Origin: Cytobacillus sp. IB215665
GTDB lineage: Bacteria; Bacillota; Bacilli; Bacillales; SM2101
DNA length: 64,000 nt
NCBI RefSeq assembly: GCF_033963835.1
Contig: NZ_JAXBME010000009.1
Coordinates: forward strand, 1 to 64,000
Direction of reading: 5' to 3'
The position numbers and the translations under genes are program-made. The notes below the pieces were generated by a model. The model was not told where the DNA came from. It searched no databases and saw only the letters and a program-made list of their open reading frames with translations. Below, piece by piece: positions 1-12,466 of the stretch; positions within the stretch are counted from its first letter, which is position 1, and every line of letters begins with the position of its first letter.

Positions 1-572
1 TCTTTTCTTTTTATACAGCGTAGATATTCTCACAAAACCTCTTGTAGCTGTGATTTGGTAATGTTTGCACTGCTTAGTTTTCGAAAAGAGCCTTACGCAA
101 AGTTGTTTTCGCTTCTATATGCTGTTTATCGTACTAGGTAATTAAACACGTATTTAAATATATGTCGTGGCATCTTTTCTTTTTATACAGCGTAGATATT
201 CTCACAAAACCTCTTGTAGCTGTGATTTGGTAATGTTTCACTACTTAGTTTTCGAAAAGAGCCTTACGCAAAGTTGTTTTCGCTTCTATATGTTGTTTAT
301 CGTACTGAGTAGCATACATACACGTACTTAAATATATGTCGTGGCATCTTTTCTTTTTGTATAACGTAGATATTCTCACGAAACCTCTTGTAGCTGTAAA
401 TTTTGTGATGATTGCACAACTTAGTTTTCGAAAAGAGCTTTATAAGCTCCTTGCGCTTCTATTGTTGTTTGTCGTACTAAGTAATAAAACATGTACACAA
501 TCACAAGTCGTGGCATCTTTTTTTATTCACTCTTATTTTTGCAGCATTGAACTTATTTTTTAAAAAAGATCC
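1..572 (-). repeat. Head-to-tail tandem array of a MITE-like element
   Basis: Four units lie head to tail: the right part of one (1-92), two near-identical ones (101-263, 272-438) and a diverged one (447-572). The repeat period is 172, 174 and 169 bp. Each unit starts with a GTTGTTTTCGC-like end, carries the internal motif GTGGCATCTTTTC and ends TTTTCGAAAAGAGCC. The first two junctions are the same 8 bp, TTACGCAA (93-100 and 264-271). The array may extend left of the window. The same ends and internal motif recur in about ten other intergenic places in this window. I see no credible gene here. Confidence 0.85.
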
Positions 573-669
573 CTACATTTAGCAATTGTAAATATTATTT
601 TGTGAATGAAACGGTACAAGCATGAATATGAATAGAAGCATAACGACTGATATAAGAGGAGGAATATGA

Positions 670-1008
670 ATGAAGAAGGGGATATTGGTACTGTTCGGCA
701 TATTGTTTACCGTGAGTGGATGTAGCCAAGCTGCTTCTTATGACCTATGTGGTTATGGATCTATGTTTTCGTTAGATGGAGATGGCTTTTTACTTGCCGA
801 ACCATCAGCAACAGTCTCGTATACAATTAATGAAAAAGTAGGTGCAATTGAGAAACAAATCGAGGAAGAGTACCACCCTGTTAATCACTTGGTTTCTAAT
901 CATCTAAAAGAAGGAACAGTCATTTATTCTGTCATGGAAGACCCCACTCTTATGATTGCAAAAATCAATAACGATGAGTATGCCTTATTCGAGAAAATTG
1001 ATGAATGA
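670..1008 (+). CDS. Small hypothetical lipoprotein
   Basis: This 112-residue protein has a lysine start, a hydrophobic stretch and a lipobox VSGC with the acylated Cys at residue 18, so it is probably a membrane-anchored extracellular lipoprotein. The rest is polar, with acidic segments near residues 60-70 and the C-terminus, and shows no domain I recognise. A strong ribosome binding site (GAGGAGG) lies just upstream of the ATG. It is alone between the repeat array and a convergent DUF72 gene, and is followed by its own terminator. Function unknown. Confidence 0.7.
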   Translation: MKKGILVLFGILFTVSGCSQAASYDLCGYGSMFSLDGDGFLLAEPSATVSYTINEKVGAIEKQIEEEYHPVNHLVSNHLKEGTVIYSVMEDPTLMIAKINNDEYALFEKIDE

Positions 1009-1023
1009 ATTGGGATAGAGAAC

Positions 1024-1063
1024 ATTACCCATGAAAGTAAAAATGACCTTCATGGGTAATTTT
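1024..1063 (+). terminator. Terminator of the small lipoprotein gene
   Basis: A perfect 12-bp stem (1024-1035 with 1049-1060) with a 13-nt loop is followed by TTTT. It lies 15 bp after the stop codon. Confidence 0.75.
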
Positions 1064-1132
1064 CATGGTGCTAGTCTATTTCACCATTCTGAAAGCTACG
1101 TTATCTGTATATATGGTTGTTGAACTCAGCTT

Positions 1133-1978
1133 CTAAAATAAACCCAGCTGTTTTGATGCTAAACCATTATATTGTATCTCTAACATTGAGATTAACTGCT
1201 TGGCGTTGTCAGCTGCGTCTCCACCAGAATTATTATTAAACAATACATATATATTTTCAGAATTCTGCTTCAGTTGATGAAGGTTTTTTATCCACTGCTT
1301 CAGCTCTACATCATTATATCGGTATAAATATCTAATTTCTCGCCAGTTACTAGAACTAGGTTTATTCCATCCATGGACATTACGGCCATGAAAACGGACG
1401 AGTGTTTTTTGCTCATTTGTTGTATTAAGGATCGTTGGAATTGAACCTTCTCCTGCTTGGGGTTCGTCACATATACTATGTATCCAACCTTCTTGAATCA
1501 TAAACTGGATCGTTTTATGTCGGTAATGATCAACAAACCATGATTGATGCCTAAATTCAAGGGCATACGGAATCTCCTGCATCCTTTCACGACAATAACG
1601 TAAATATTCAACATGCTCCTTTTTACAATCAAACCAAGGCGGAAATTGAAATAGTACCATAGCAAGTTTTTTTCTTTCTATTAAAGGTATCAATGATTCT
1701 TTAAAGTCATTAAACATCTCTTCTATATTATTAAATGGTACTTTCCCTCGTAAATGCCTGGTCATCCCTTGATATGCTTTAACAATAAATTGAAAGGAAT
1801 TCGGTGTTTCACTTGCCCACTTCTCCATATTATGTAGTGGTTGAATAGCATAAAAGGACGCATCTAACTCTACGATTGGAAAATGAGCACTATAATGATG
1901 TAGCTTATCACGTGAGGAAGCTTTGTTTGGATATAAACTATCGTGATCACCCCAGCCTGTAAGACCGATGTAAATCAT
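1133..1978 (-). CDS. DUF72 family protein (YunF-like)
   Basis: This 281-residue protein begins MIYIGLTGWGDHDSLYP, the GxxGW start of DUF72 proteins, a TIM-barrel-like family that includes B. subtilis YunF. Other family signatures are the FSFIVKAYQ-like strand near residue 65, the LVQFPP-like VLFQFPPWF near 110, ALEFRHQSWF near 140 and VRFHGRN near 194, followed by the conserved YVLFNNNSGGDAADNA near 245. The biochemical role of the family is not established; a hydrolase-like function has been suggested from fold only. It is preceded by AGGAGG and stands 85 bp downstream of sufB on the same strand. Confidence 0.85.
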   Translation of the reverse strand: MIYIGLTGWGDHDSLYPNKASSRDKLHHYSAHFPIVELDASFYAIQPLHNMEKWASETPNSFQFIVKAYQGMTRHLRGKVPFNNIEEMFNDFKESLIPLIERKKLAMVLFQFPPWFDCKKEHVEYLRYCRERMQEIPYALEFRHQSWFVDHYRHKTIQFMIQEGWIHSICDEPQAGEGSIPTILNTTNEQKTLVRFHGRNVHGWNKPSSSNWREIRYLYRYNDVELKQWIKNLHQLKQNSENIYVLFNNNSGGDAADNAKQLISMLEIQYNGLASKQLGLF

Positions 1979-2063
1979 AATAACCTCCTAAATGTAACGA
2001 TGTACAACACATATTAAGAAAAGAACCCACAAAATAAATGTGAGTTCTTTAACGATTATAAAA

Positions 2064-3461
2064 TTATCCGATTGAACCTTCCATTTCAAATTTGATCAGT
2101 CGGTTCATTTCAACAGCGTATTCCATTGGGAGTTCTTTAGTAAATGGTTCGATAAAGCCCATTACGATCATTTCTGTTGCTTCTTGCTCAGAAATACCAC
2201 GACTCATCAAATAGAATAACTGTTCTTCAGACACTTTTGAAACCTTCGCTTCGTGCTCTAACGATATATTATCATTTAAAATCTCGTTATATGGAATTGT
2301 ATCTGAAGTAGATTTATTATCCATAATTAACGTATCACATTCGATGTTAGATCTTGATCCTTCTGCTTTACGACCAAAATGGACAATTCCACGATAAGTT
2401 ACTTTTCCACCTTGCTTTGAGATCGATTTAGATACAATCGTTGACGATGTGTTAGGTGCAAGGTGAATCATTTTCGCTCCAGCATCTTGATGCTGTCCTT
2501 TACCAGCGATAGCAATCGATAATGTCATCCCTCTTGCGCCTGCACCTTTCAAAATAACTGCTGGGTATTTCATTGTTAGCTTCGAACCGATGTTACCATC
2601 AATCCATTCCATCGTAGCATTTTCTTCACATACCGCACGCTTTGTTACGAGATTAAAGACATTATTTGCCCAGTTCTGAATCGTCGTATAACGACAATAC
2701 GCATCTTTCTTTATAATAATTTCTACGACAGCACTGTGCAATGAATTTGTTGTATAAACTGGTGCCGTACAACCTTCTACATAATGAACGTGTGCACCTT
2801 CATCAACAATGATAAGTGTACGTTCAAACTGTCCCATATTTTCAGAATTGATTCTGAAATATGCTTGTAATGGTGTATCTACCTTAACTCCAGGTGGAAC
2901 ATAAATAAACGATCCGCCTGACCATACTGCAGAGTTTAATGCAGCGAATTTATTATCAGTTGGTGGAATGACTTTTCCCCAATGCTCTTTGAAGATATCT
3001 TCATTTTCTTTTAGAGCAGAATCAGTATCTTTGAAAACAATTCCAAGTTCTTCAAGGTCTTCCTTCATATTATGATAAACGACTTCAGATTCATACTGCG
3101 CAGATACTCCAGCTAAATATTTTTGTTCTGCTTCAGGAATACCTAGTTTATCAAAAGTAGTTTTAATTTCGTCAGGAACTTCATCCCAAGATTTCTCAGA
3201 TTTTTCAGACGGCTTCACATAATAAGTAATGTCATCAAAATTCAAGCTCGCTAAATCTCCACCCCATTGTGGCATCGCTTGATTATAAAAATGCTCTAGC
3301 GACTTCAAACGAAAGTCGAGCATCCATTGTGGTTCTTCCTTCATGCGAGAAATTTCTTCAACAATCTCTTTTGTTAAACCTCGTTTTGAACGGAAAATCG
3401 ACACATCTTTATCCGCAAAACCATATTTATAATCACCTATTTCAGGCATTTTTTTTGCCAT
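2064..3461 (-). CDS. sufB: Fe-S cluster assembly scaffold protein SufB
   Basis: SufB is the scaffold on which Fe-S clusters are built in the SufBCD complex. The 465-residue length is normal for the family. The start [15 protein letters not shown], the central beta-helix with repeated short strands, the Cys-containing [17 protein letters not shown] segment and the C-terminal [18 protein letters not shown] helix are characteristic. A strong AAAGGAGG precedes the ATG. It is the last gene of the sufC-D-S-U-B operon, 62 bp after sufU, and paralogous to sufD in the same operon. Confidence 0.97.
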   Translation of the reverse strand: MAKKMPEIGDYKYGFADKDVSIFRSKRGLTKEIVEEISRMKEEPQWMLDFRLKSLEHFYNQAMPQWGGDLASLNFDDITYYVKPSEKSEKSWDEVPDEIKTTFDKLGIPEAEQKYLAGVSAQYESEVVYHNMKEDLEELGIVFKDTDSALKENEDIFKEHWGKVIPPTDNKFAALNSAVWSGGSFIYVPPGVKVDTPLQAYFRINSENMGQFERTLIIVDEGAHVHYVEGCTAPVYTTNSLHSAVVEIIIKKDAYCRYTTIQNWANNVFNLVTKRAVCEENATMEWIDGNIGSKLTMKYPAVILKGAGARGMTLSIAIAGKGQHQDAGAKMIHLAPNTSSTIVSKSISKQGGKVTYRGIVHFGRKAEGSRSNIECDTLIMDNKSTSDTIPYNEILNDNISLEHEAKVSKVSEEQLFYLMSRGISEQEATEMIVMGFIEPFTKELPMEYAVEMNRLIKFEMEGSIG

Positions 3462-3528
3462 TGATCGCAGCCTCCTTTAACTAAATGTTCATCAGATGAG
3501 AAAGTTGGACATTTTCACGTCCTCACAG

Positions 3529-6489
<2,961 letters not shown>

Positions 6490-6506
6490 GTCCATCCTCC
6501 TAACGC

Positions 6507-7292
6507 TTACGCTTCTTGGCCTACTGTTTCATCTTCAATTCCAAGCTCATTTTTAATCCAGTCATAGCCTTCTGCTTCAAGACGTTGAGCTAGCTCAGGA
6601 CCACCTGATTTAACAACACGGCCTTGCATCATTACATGTACTTTGTCTGGAGTAATATAGTTTAATAGACGTTGATAGTGAGTAATAATTAAACAACCGA
6701 ACTCAGAACTTCTCAACTCATTAATACCTTTGGAAACCACTTTTAACGCATCGATATCTAAACCTGAGTCAATTTCATCTAAAATTGCAATCTTTGGCTC
6801 AAGCATCATTAATTGCAAAATTTCATTTCGTTTTTTCTCACCGCCTGAGAAACCTTCATTTAAGTAACGTTGTGCCATATCTGGGTCCATTTCTAAGAAG
6901 TCCATTTGCTTATCCATTTTACGAATAAACTTCATTAATGAGATTTCATCGCCTTCTTCACGACGAGAATTAATAGATGAACGTAAAAAATCAGCGTTTG
7001 TTACACCACTAATTTCACTTGGATATTGCATAGCAAGGAATAGACCAGCACGCGCACGCTCATCTACTTCCATTTCCAGCACATCTTCACCGTCCAGTGT
7101 TATGCTACCTTGCGTTACTTCATATTTTGGATGACCCATGATTGCTGCAGATAAGGTTGATTTACCTGTACCATTAGGTCCCATAATCGCGTGAATTTCT
7201 CCACCTTTTATGTCAAGGTCTACCCCTTTTAGAATTTCTTTACCGTCAATAGAAACATGAAGATCTCTAATTGTTAATGTTGATGCTGCCAT
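6507..7292 (-). CDS. sufC: Fe-S assembly ATPase SufC
   Basis: SufC is the ABC-type ATPase of the SufBC2D scaffold. The 261 residues contain Walker A GPNGTGKST (38-46), the SufC-type signature FSGGEKKR (148-155) and Walker B ending LDE (171-173) followed by the D-loop SGLD. GGAGG precedes the ATG. It is the first gene of the operon, so the suf promoter should lie in 7293-7540; no operator could be assigned there. Confidence 0.97.
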   Translation of the reverse strand: MAASTLTIRDLHVSIDGKEILKGVDLDIKGGEIHAIMGPNGTGKSTLSAAIMGHPKYEVTQGSITLDGEDVLEMEVDERARAGLFLAMQYPSEISGVTNADFLRSSINSRREEGDEISLMKFIRKMDKQMDFLEMDPDMAQRYLNEGFSGGEKKRNEILQLMMLEPKIAILDEIDSGLDIDALKVVSKGINELRSSEFGCLIITHYQRLLNYITPDKVHVMMQGRVVKSGGPELAQRLEAEGYDWIKNELGIEDETVGQEA

Positions 7293-7546
7293 TACTATAC
7301 CTCCAATTTATCTTCTATACTATTTGTTAAAATACTTTCATTCTCATTTTATTCTCATTACAATCTTATAACAAATGAAAAGTATTAGCAACCATTTAAC
7401 ACCATAGCTATACTTTTTAAATAAAAAAGTTTAAAAAGTATTTTCTTTCATTATATGTAGATAAGTAAAGATTGTCTTCGACATATATTGTTTGCATAAA
7501 AAACAAAAAACATCCAAAATACACATCAAACTCATTATACGATAAT

Positions 7547-7587
7547 AAGAAGAAAAAACCAGTGAAATCACTGGTTTTTCTTCTTAT
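7547..7587 (-). terminator. Terminator of the metNPQ operon
   Basis: On the minus strand an 18-bp-class stem (AAGAAGAAAAAACCAGTG with CACTGGTTTTTCTTCTT) and a 4-nt loop directly follow the metQ stop. The T-rich arm gives a good intrinsic terminator. The rest of 7293-7546 is AT-rich and presumably holds the suf promoter; I see no other structure in it. Confidence 0.85.
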
Positions 7588-7590
7588 TTC

Positions 7591-8445
7591 TTATTCTGAA
7601 ACAGGGACAACTGCTCCTTCAAATTCTTCAATAATATAATTTTGGATTTCTTCTGAGCGCAAAGCGTTAACTAATTCGACAATTTCCTTATTTTTTTCAT
7701 CACCACTACGCACAGCAATAATATTTACATAAGGAGAATCAGCGCCTTCAATTGCAATAGCATCATCTAACGGATTTAATCCAGCATCAATCGCATAGTT
7801 TGTATTGATTAAAATAGCATCACCTTCGTCATTATTATAAAACTCAGGTAATAAAGCAGCGTCGATTTCAGCTTCAAATTTAAGATTTTTTGGATTTTCT
7901 ACAATATCATCAAGTGTTGCTTCTACTTTTTCAACGTCATCTGCTAACTTAATTAAGCCCTGTGATTCTAGCATTGTTAAAATACGCCCATGATCAGCCA
8001 CTGAGTTACTCATAATAATTACAGCACCTTCTGGTAATTCATCTAAGCTGCTATATTTTTGTGAATATACTCCGATTGGTTCAATATGAATACCACCTGC
8101 ATTCACGAAATCATAGCCTACATCAGCCATTTGCGATTCTAAATATGGTATATGTTGAAAATAGTTAGCATCAAGGTCACCACTATCTAAATCTTCATTC
8201 GGCAAAATATAATCTTGATATGTTTCTATAACTAAATCAATTCCCTTGTCAGCTAATATCGGTTGTACTTGTTCTAAAATCTCCGCATGCGGTACATTCG
8301 AAGCTCCAACTACTAATTGCTTGTTCTCTTCTGAAGCTTGATTCGTTTGACTCTTTTCTGATGAACTTTCTTTTTCACTCGTTCCACATGCTGCCAAAGC
8401 AAAAACTACGAGTAATGTACTTACGATTGCAAATATTTTTTTCAT
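7591..8445 (-). CDS. metQ: Methionine-binding lipoprotein MetQ
   Basis: This is the substrate-binding lipoprotein of the methionine ABC importer. Signal peptide with lipobox LAAC, acylated Cys20. The NlpA-type pattern VVGASNVPHAEILEQV near residue 45, the DANYFQHIPYL loop and VNIIAVRSGDE are typical. The length (284) is normal. It follows metP by 12 bp and ends the operon. Confidence 0.95.
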   Translation of the reverse strand: MKKIFAIVSTLLVVFALAACGTSEKESSSEKSQTNQASEENKQLVVGASNVPHAEILEQVQPILADKGIDLVIETYQDYILPNEDLDSGDLDANYFQHIPYLESQMADVGYDFVNAGGIHIEPIGVYSQKYSSLDELPEGAVIIMSNSVADHGRILTMLESQGLIKLADDVEKVEATLDDIVENPKNLKFEAEIDAALLPEFYNNDEGDAILINTNYAIDAGLNPLDDAIAIEGADSPYVNIIAVRSGDEKNKEIVELVNALRSEEIQNYIIEEFEGAVVPVSE

Positions 8446-8457
8446 GATGATCTTCTC

Positions 8458-9126
8458 CTATCTTTTGTCTATTTTTGATGTTATAAAATCTCCAATGTAT
8501 TGGAGGATAAACACTATAATAAGAATAAAAATGGTTGCTACAACAACAACATCGGTATGACGGCGAGAAAAACCTTCTAAATAAGCCAAATTCCCAAGGC
8601 CCCCCGCACCGATAATTCCAGCCATGGCAGTATAACCAACTAGAGCAATTGCTGTCACTGTAATTCCTGATATGAGTGCAGGAAGTGCTTCAGGTAGCAG
8701 CACCTTGAAAACGATTGTTCTTGTTTTCGCCCCCATAGACCGTGCCGCCTCAATAACACCTTTATCAATCTCTCGCAATGCAATTTCTACCATTCTTGCG
8801 TAGAAAGGTGCTGCTCCAATTACGAGAGCAGGTAAAGCGGCATTTGCTCCTCTAATTGTCCCAAGCATGAATTTTGTTAACGGAATTAATAAAATGATTA
8901 AAATAATGAATGGTATAGAACGAAAAATGTTTACAAAACTGCTGATGATTGTATTAACCAACTTATGTTCCAATAGGTTGTCCTTCGATGTTAAAAAAAG
9001 TAAGAGCCCTAATATAACACCAAAAACAAATGTTGCAATCACCGATGTCACAGTCATATATAAAGTTTCAAATGTTGCTTCCGACATTTTTTCCCAATTA
9101 ACATTTACAAATAGTTGACTAACCAT
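8458..9126 (-). CDS. metP: Methionine ABC transporter permease MetP/MetI
   Basis: This 222-residue membrane permease has five hydrophobic segments and the EAA-type coupling motif EAARSMGAKTRTIVFKVLLPEALP near residues 130-153. It forms the channel of the D/L-methionine importer. Its start overlaps the metN end by 8 bp, so the two are translationally coupled. Confidence 0.95.
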   Translation of the reverse strand: MVSQLFVNVNWEKMSEATFETLYMTVTSVIATFVFGVILGLLLFLTSKDNLLEHKLVNTIISSFVNIFRSIPFIILIILLIPLTKFMLGTIRGANAALPALVIGAAPFYARMVEIALREIDKGVIEAARSMGAKTRTIVFKVLLPEALPALISGITVTAIALVGYTAMAGIIGAGGLGNLAYLEGFSRRHTDVVVVATIFILIIVFILQYIGDFITSKIDKR

Positions 9127-10153
9127 GCTGTATCACCTCCACTGCCACATGTTTTTCCTTTATATATGTGATCGAGCGGTTTATCTCTTCATCGGTTCCT
9201 GTCATATGAATAAACAATGTGCCATATGCACCGTGCTGTGTATGCGAGATCTTTCCTTGTATAATATTGATGCCAATTTTAAACTGGCGGATTAATTCTG
9301 CTATTAAAGGTTGTTCAGCATCATCCCCAACAAACAACAGCTTAATAACTTTACCTTCAGGGTAGCTTTCTAAAATATGCTCAATTGTTTCTGTCGCTTC
9401 TTCTGGTTCTGTAATTTGCTTAACAAACTTCTTAGTTATTGGAGCTTTCGGTTGCTGAAACACCGATAAAACTTCACCTTGTTCAACAATGCTGCCATTT
9501 TCCATTACAGCTACACGATGACATATTTTACGAATCACATGCATTTCATGAGTAATTAACACAATTGTGAGACCTAGCTTTTTATTAATATCCACAAGCA
9601 ACTCAAGAATCGAGTCTGTTGTTTGTGGATCAAGTGCTGAGGTTGCTTCATCACATAATAATACCTTCGGGCGATTTGCTAAAGCACGAGCTATTCCAAC
9701 TCGCTGCTTTTGGCCACCACTTAGTTGTGAAGGATACGCATTTTCTCTTCCCCCCAACCCTACTAGCTTGATTAGCTCATCCACCCTCTTCAATCGTTCT
9801 TTTTTTCGAATGCCAGCAATTTCTAATGGAAAGGATATATTCTCCCGTACAGTTCTTGACCAAAGCAAATTAAAATGCTGAAAGATCATACTAATTTCTT
9901 GTCGTGATTTACGTAACTCATCCCCTTTAATAGAGGTCATTTCATAATTATTGATCGTAATTGTTCCTTCTGTTGCTGCTTCAAGCTGGTTTAACAAACG
10001 AATGAGTGTACTTTTTCCTGCACCACTGTAACCAATAATGCCAAATATTTCACCCTTAGCAATATTCAAATTGACATTATCTACAGCAACTACTTCTCCT
10101 TCTTGAGATTGATATACTTTTTTTACCCCAGATAGTTTTATCAAAAGGCTCAC
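9119..10153 (-). CDS. metN: Methionine ABC transporter ATP-binding protein MetN
   Basis: This is the ATPase of the methionine importer, 344 residues. Walker A GYSGAGKST near residue 42, signature LSGGQKQRVGIARAL near 143 and Walker B LLCDEATSALD near 165 are intact. The C-terminal ~85 residues form the NIL regulatory domain that binds methionine and causes transinhibition in this family. First gene of metN-metP-metQ, preceded at a distance by a SAM-I riboswitch, so expression should fall when S-adenosylmethionine is plentiful. Confidence 0.95.
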   Translation of the reverse strand: MSLLIKLSGVKKVYQSQEGEVVAVDNVNLNIAKGEIFGIIGYSGAGKSTLIRLLNQLEAATEGTITINNYEMTSIKGDELRKSRQEISMIFQHFNLLWSRTVRENISFPLEIAGIRKKERLKRVDELIKLVGLGGRENAYPSQLSGGQKQRVGIARALANRPKVLLCDEATSALDPQTTDSILELLVDINKKLGLTIVLITHEMHVIRKICHRVAVMENGSIVEQGEVLSVFQQPKAPITKKFVKQITEPEEATETIEHILESYPEGKVIKLLFVGDDAEQPLIAELIRQFKIGINIIQGKISHTQHGAYGTLFIHMTGTDEEINRSITYIKEKHVAVEVIQHG

Positions 10154-10300
10154 CTACTTCCTTAATCATATTATTCATATATGTTTAGTATGTTTTATGT
10201 TGCAAACTAAACGATCTTCCATATTTTTGTTAGTATGGAGATATTAGCTCTTCTAGCAGCTAGACAATCGTTTTATCCATTATCATTGTTTTTTATAAAA

Positions 10301-10366
10301 GGCTCTTTTCGTATACTTTGTTAACTTCTTCATACGAAGAACAACAACAATCATTATGAAGACAGC
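10301..10366 (+). mobile_element. Short, internally deleted MITE copy in the metN leader
   Basis: The 66 bp start GGCTCTTTTCGTATACTTTG and end in a degenerate ATGAAGACAGC, the two terminal repeats of the family with almost no interior. It lies between the S-box terminator and metN, so it is transcribed in the antisense sense within the metN leader. The remaining bases of 10154-10477 hold nothing else I recognise. Confidence 0.6.
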
Positions 10367-10477
10367 ATGTGTAAAAGATAAGATATTACGAATACAAAAT
10401 GAATATATGTTTATATTTTTGTACGAACAGCAACATTTAATGCGTAATCAACCTAATAGAAAAGCTTAACAACAAAA

Positions 10478-10514
10478 TTAAAAAGCCTTTCCGCACATGT
10501 GAGCAGAAAGGCTT
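10478..10514 (-). terminator. SAM-responsive terminator of the S-box leader
   Basis: On the minus strand, stem AAGCCTTTC / GAAAGGCTT with a loop containing CTCACATGTG is followed by TTTTTAATTTT. The segment AGAAAGG just after the riboswitch P1 (10525-10531) can pair with CCTTTCT of the terminator stem, giving the expected antiterminator alternative. Confidence 0.85.
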
Positions 10515-10528
10515 AATTATATTCCTTT

Positions 10529-10637
10529 CTCTCATCTATCGAAGCATACGCTTCGTGTGAATTGGCACCATTTCAACTTCACCGTTGATGGTTGCCGGGC
10601 TTCATAGGGCACATCCCTCCACCTCTCTTGATAAGAG
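10529..10637 (-). promoter_or_regulatory. SAM-I (S-box) riboswitch upstream of metNPQ
   Basis: Read on the minus strand, the region shows the S-box landmarks in order: P1 strand CTCTTATC, AGAGAGGTGGAGGGA, the CCC..GAAGCCCGGCAACC core, GGTGCCAATTC, the P4 hairpin CGAAGCGTATGCTTCG and closing P1 strand GATGAGAG. P1 pairs over 8 bp (10630-10637 with 10529-10536). It belongs to the downstream metNPQ operon; metY lies upstream on the same strand and ends 155 bp before it. Confidence 0.95.
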
Positions 10638-10791
10638 TATATATCAATGTTTTTTTATTCATTTTTATAATTACATTTCAAAATTAATCTCTTTTAAAAA
10701 GTACAATTGTGATTCTATCACGCTCATTTATATGTGTCAATGAATATCTTTATGGAATTTACAGCCAAAACACAAATCGATTCACCCTATA

Positions 10792-12096
10792 TTATTTGCT
10801 TGAAGTTAGTCCTGTCGCAGTTTCTATTGCTTGCTCTAAGTCTTCTAATAGGTCGTCAATATTCTCAATTCCAACTGACAACCTTATTAAATCTTCTGTT
10901 ACACCTGAAGATTTTAAGCCCTCGCTACTTAATTGTTGATGTGTTGTACTTGCCGGATGGATAATCAAGCTTTTAGCGTCACCTACGTTTGCTACATGCG
11001 ACCATAGTTTCACATGATTAATTACTTTAGCACCTGCTTCTCTCCCTCCTTTTATGCCGAACACGACGATGGACCCACTACCTTTTGGTAAATATTTTTT
11101 AGCAAGTTCTTTTGCAGGATGATCTTTATGATCAGGATACAAAACCCACTCTACAGCCGGGTGTTTCGCTAAATATTCAACGACTTTCATAGCATTATTA
11201 ACATGCTCTTTCATCCGTACATGTAATGTCTCTAGGCCAAGGTTAAATTGATAAGCATTAAACGGACTTAATGAGGCACCTAAATCTCTTAATAATTGCA
11301 CCCTAGCTTTGACGATATATGCACTTTCTCCAAGTGCTTCTGCATATATAAGATTATTATAGCTTGGGTCAGGGGTAATAAAGTCTGGAAACTTCTCAGA
11401 ATTCCAATTGAATTTGCCTCCATCAACGATTATTCCACCTAAAGTCGTTCCATTTCCTAAAAGCCACTTAGTAGCAGAATGAATGACAATGTCAGCACCA
11501 AAGTCAATCGGTCTACATAGATAAGGAGTAGCAAATGTATTATCAATGATTAGCGGAATTCCAGCTTCGTGAGCTATTGAAGCAACCTTCTCAATATCCA
11601 ATACGTGTAAGCTTGGATTACCAATTGTTTCAGCAAATATCGCTTTTGTTTTCGAAGAAATTGCCTTTGCAAAATTTTCAGGTTTGGAAGGGTCAACGAA
11701 GTGAGTAGTTATACCATATTTCGGCAATGTATTAGCTAATAGATTATACGTTCCACCATATAAAGTAGATGCAGCAACAATTTCATCATTTGCTCCTGCT
11801 AGATTAAGAATTGCAGTCGTTATAGCAGCCATTCCACTTGATAATGCTAACCCACCAATTCCACCTTCTAACAATGCTACTCTTTCTTCTAAAACAGTTA
11901 CAGTAGGGTTGTGTATTCTTGAGTATATATATCCTTCTTCTTGGAGTGAGAACAGATTAGCTGCATGGCTCGTATCCTTGAATCTGAATGCATTTGATTG
12001 ATAGATTGGTACTGCTCTTGCACCAGTCACTGGATCAGCTTCTAATCCTCCATGGACACTCAATGTTTCTAAACGATAATCTTTCTCATTATGCAT
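10792..12096 (-). CDS. metY: O-acetylhomoserine sulfhydrylase (Cys/Met metabolism PLP enzyme)
   Basis: This 434-residue enzyme of the Cys/Met metabolism PLP family probably makes homocysteine from O-acetyl-L-homoserine and sulfide. Family marks are TLSVHGGLEADPVTGA at the N-terminus, YSRIHNPT near residue 58, SSGMAAI near 87, and the Schiff-base lysine K210 in IHSATKWLLGNG. The long form (about 430 residues) is typical of sulfhydrylases rather than cystathionine gamma-synthase. Its start overlaps yusD by 8 bp. Its place directly upstream of the SAM riboswitch and metNPQ groups synthesis with import of methionine; B. subtilis has no gene at this point in the order. Confidence 0.9.
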   Translation of the reverse strand: MHNEKDYRLETLSVHGGLEADPVTGARAVPIYQSNAFRFKDTSHAANLFSLQEEGYIYSRIHNPTVTVLEERVALLEGGIGGLALSSGMAAITTAILNLAGANDEIVAASTLYGGTYNLLANTLPKYGITTHFVDPSKPENFAKAISSKTKAIFAETIGNPSLHVLDIEKVASIAHEAGIPLIIDNTFATPYLCRPIDFGADIVIHSATKWLLGNGTTLGGIIVDGGKFNWNSEKFPDFITPDPSYNNLIYAEALGESAYIVKARVQLLRDLGASLSPFNAYQFNLGLETLHVRMKEHVNNAMKVVEYLAKHPAVEWVLYPDHKDHPAKELAKKYLPKGSGSIVVFGIKGGREAGAKVINHVKLWSHVANVGDAKSLIIHPASTTHQQLSSEGLKSSGVTEDLIRLSVGIENIDDLLEDLEQAIETATGLTSSK

Positions 12097-12466
12097 TTTT
12101 TTCTTCCCCTTCTCCTTTAATATTTAATGCAAATAAAGATTCTAGTAAAAGAATGTATCTGAATTTCCCTTGGCAAATAATACTTTGTCGACTTATCAAT
12201 TTTTGCAACTTTTCTTTACCAGATAACAATTCGTAATACTGCTGGGGTTCAGCACCTAATGAAACGTCTGCATGACTTTGTTGCCATTTGCTCAACTCCA
12301 TTCCCCGTGCTGTTAACACAACTTGGACTTTCTCTTTATTACATTCAAAATTAACAATGATTGCATGGTTAGGTAGGAGTAGGTTTAAGTGTGAATTTTG
12401 AACGAACCTATTATTAAACTCGTTAAGAAGTATATTAAGTTCCATACATTCAGTTACGATAAACAT
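12089..12466 (-). CDS. yusD: SCP2-like protein YusD
   Basis: The 125 residues fit the small SCP2/sterol-carrier-like fold: a strand rich in VxV, then ADVSLGAEPQQYYELLSGKE and GKFRYILLLESLF in the places where the family has its lipid-pocket strand, helix and last helix. It corresponds in position to B. subtilis yusD, next to metN in that genome. Here metY has been inserted between it and the Met importer and is translationally coupled to it by an 8-bp overlap. The role is unknown. Confidence 0.7.
   Translation of the reverse strand: MFIVTECMELNILLNEFNNRFVQNSHLNLLLPNHAIIVNFECNKEKVQVVLTARGMELSKWQQSHADVSLGAEPQQYYELLSGKEKLQKLISRQSIICQGKFRYILLLESLFALNIKGEGEEKNA

Noticed and set aside
336..563. 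75-residue plus-strand open frame in the left array
   Set aside because: It runs through the repeat units, has no ribosome binding site and no protein-like composition.
1..572. Possible CRISPR array
   Set aside because: Units of about 172 bp are longer than CRISPR repeats and there are no variable spacers between short repeats.
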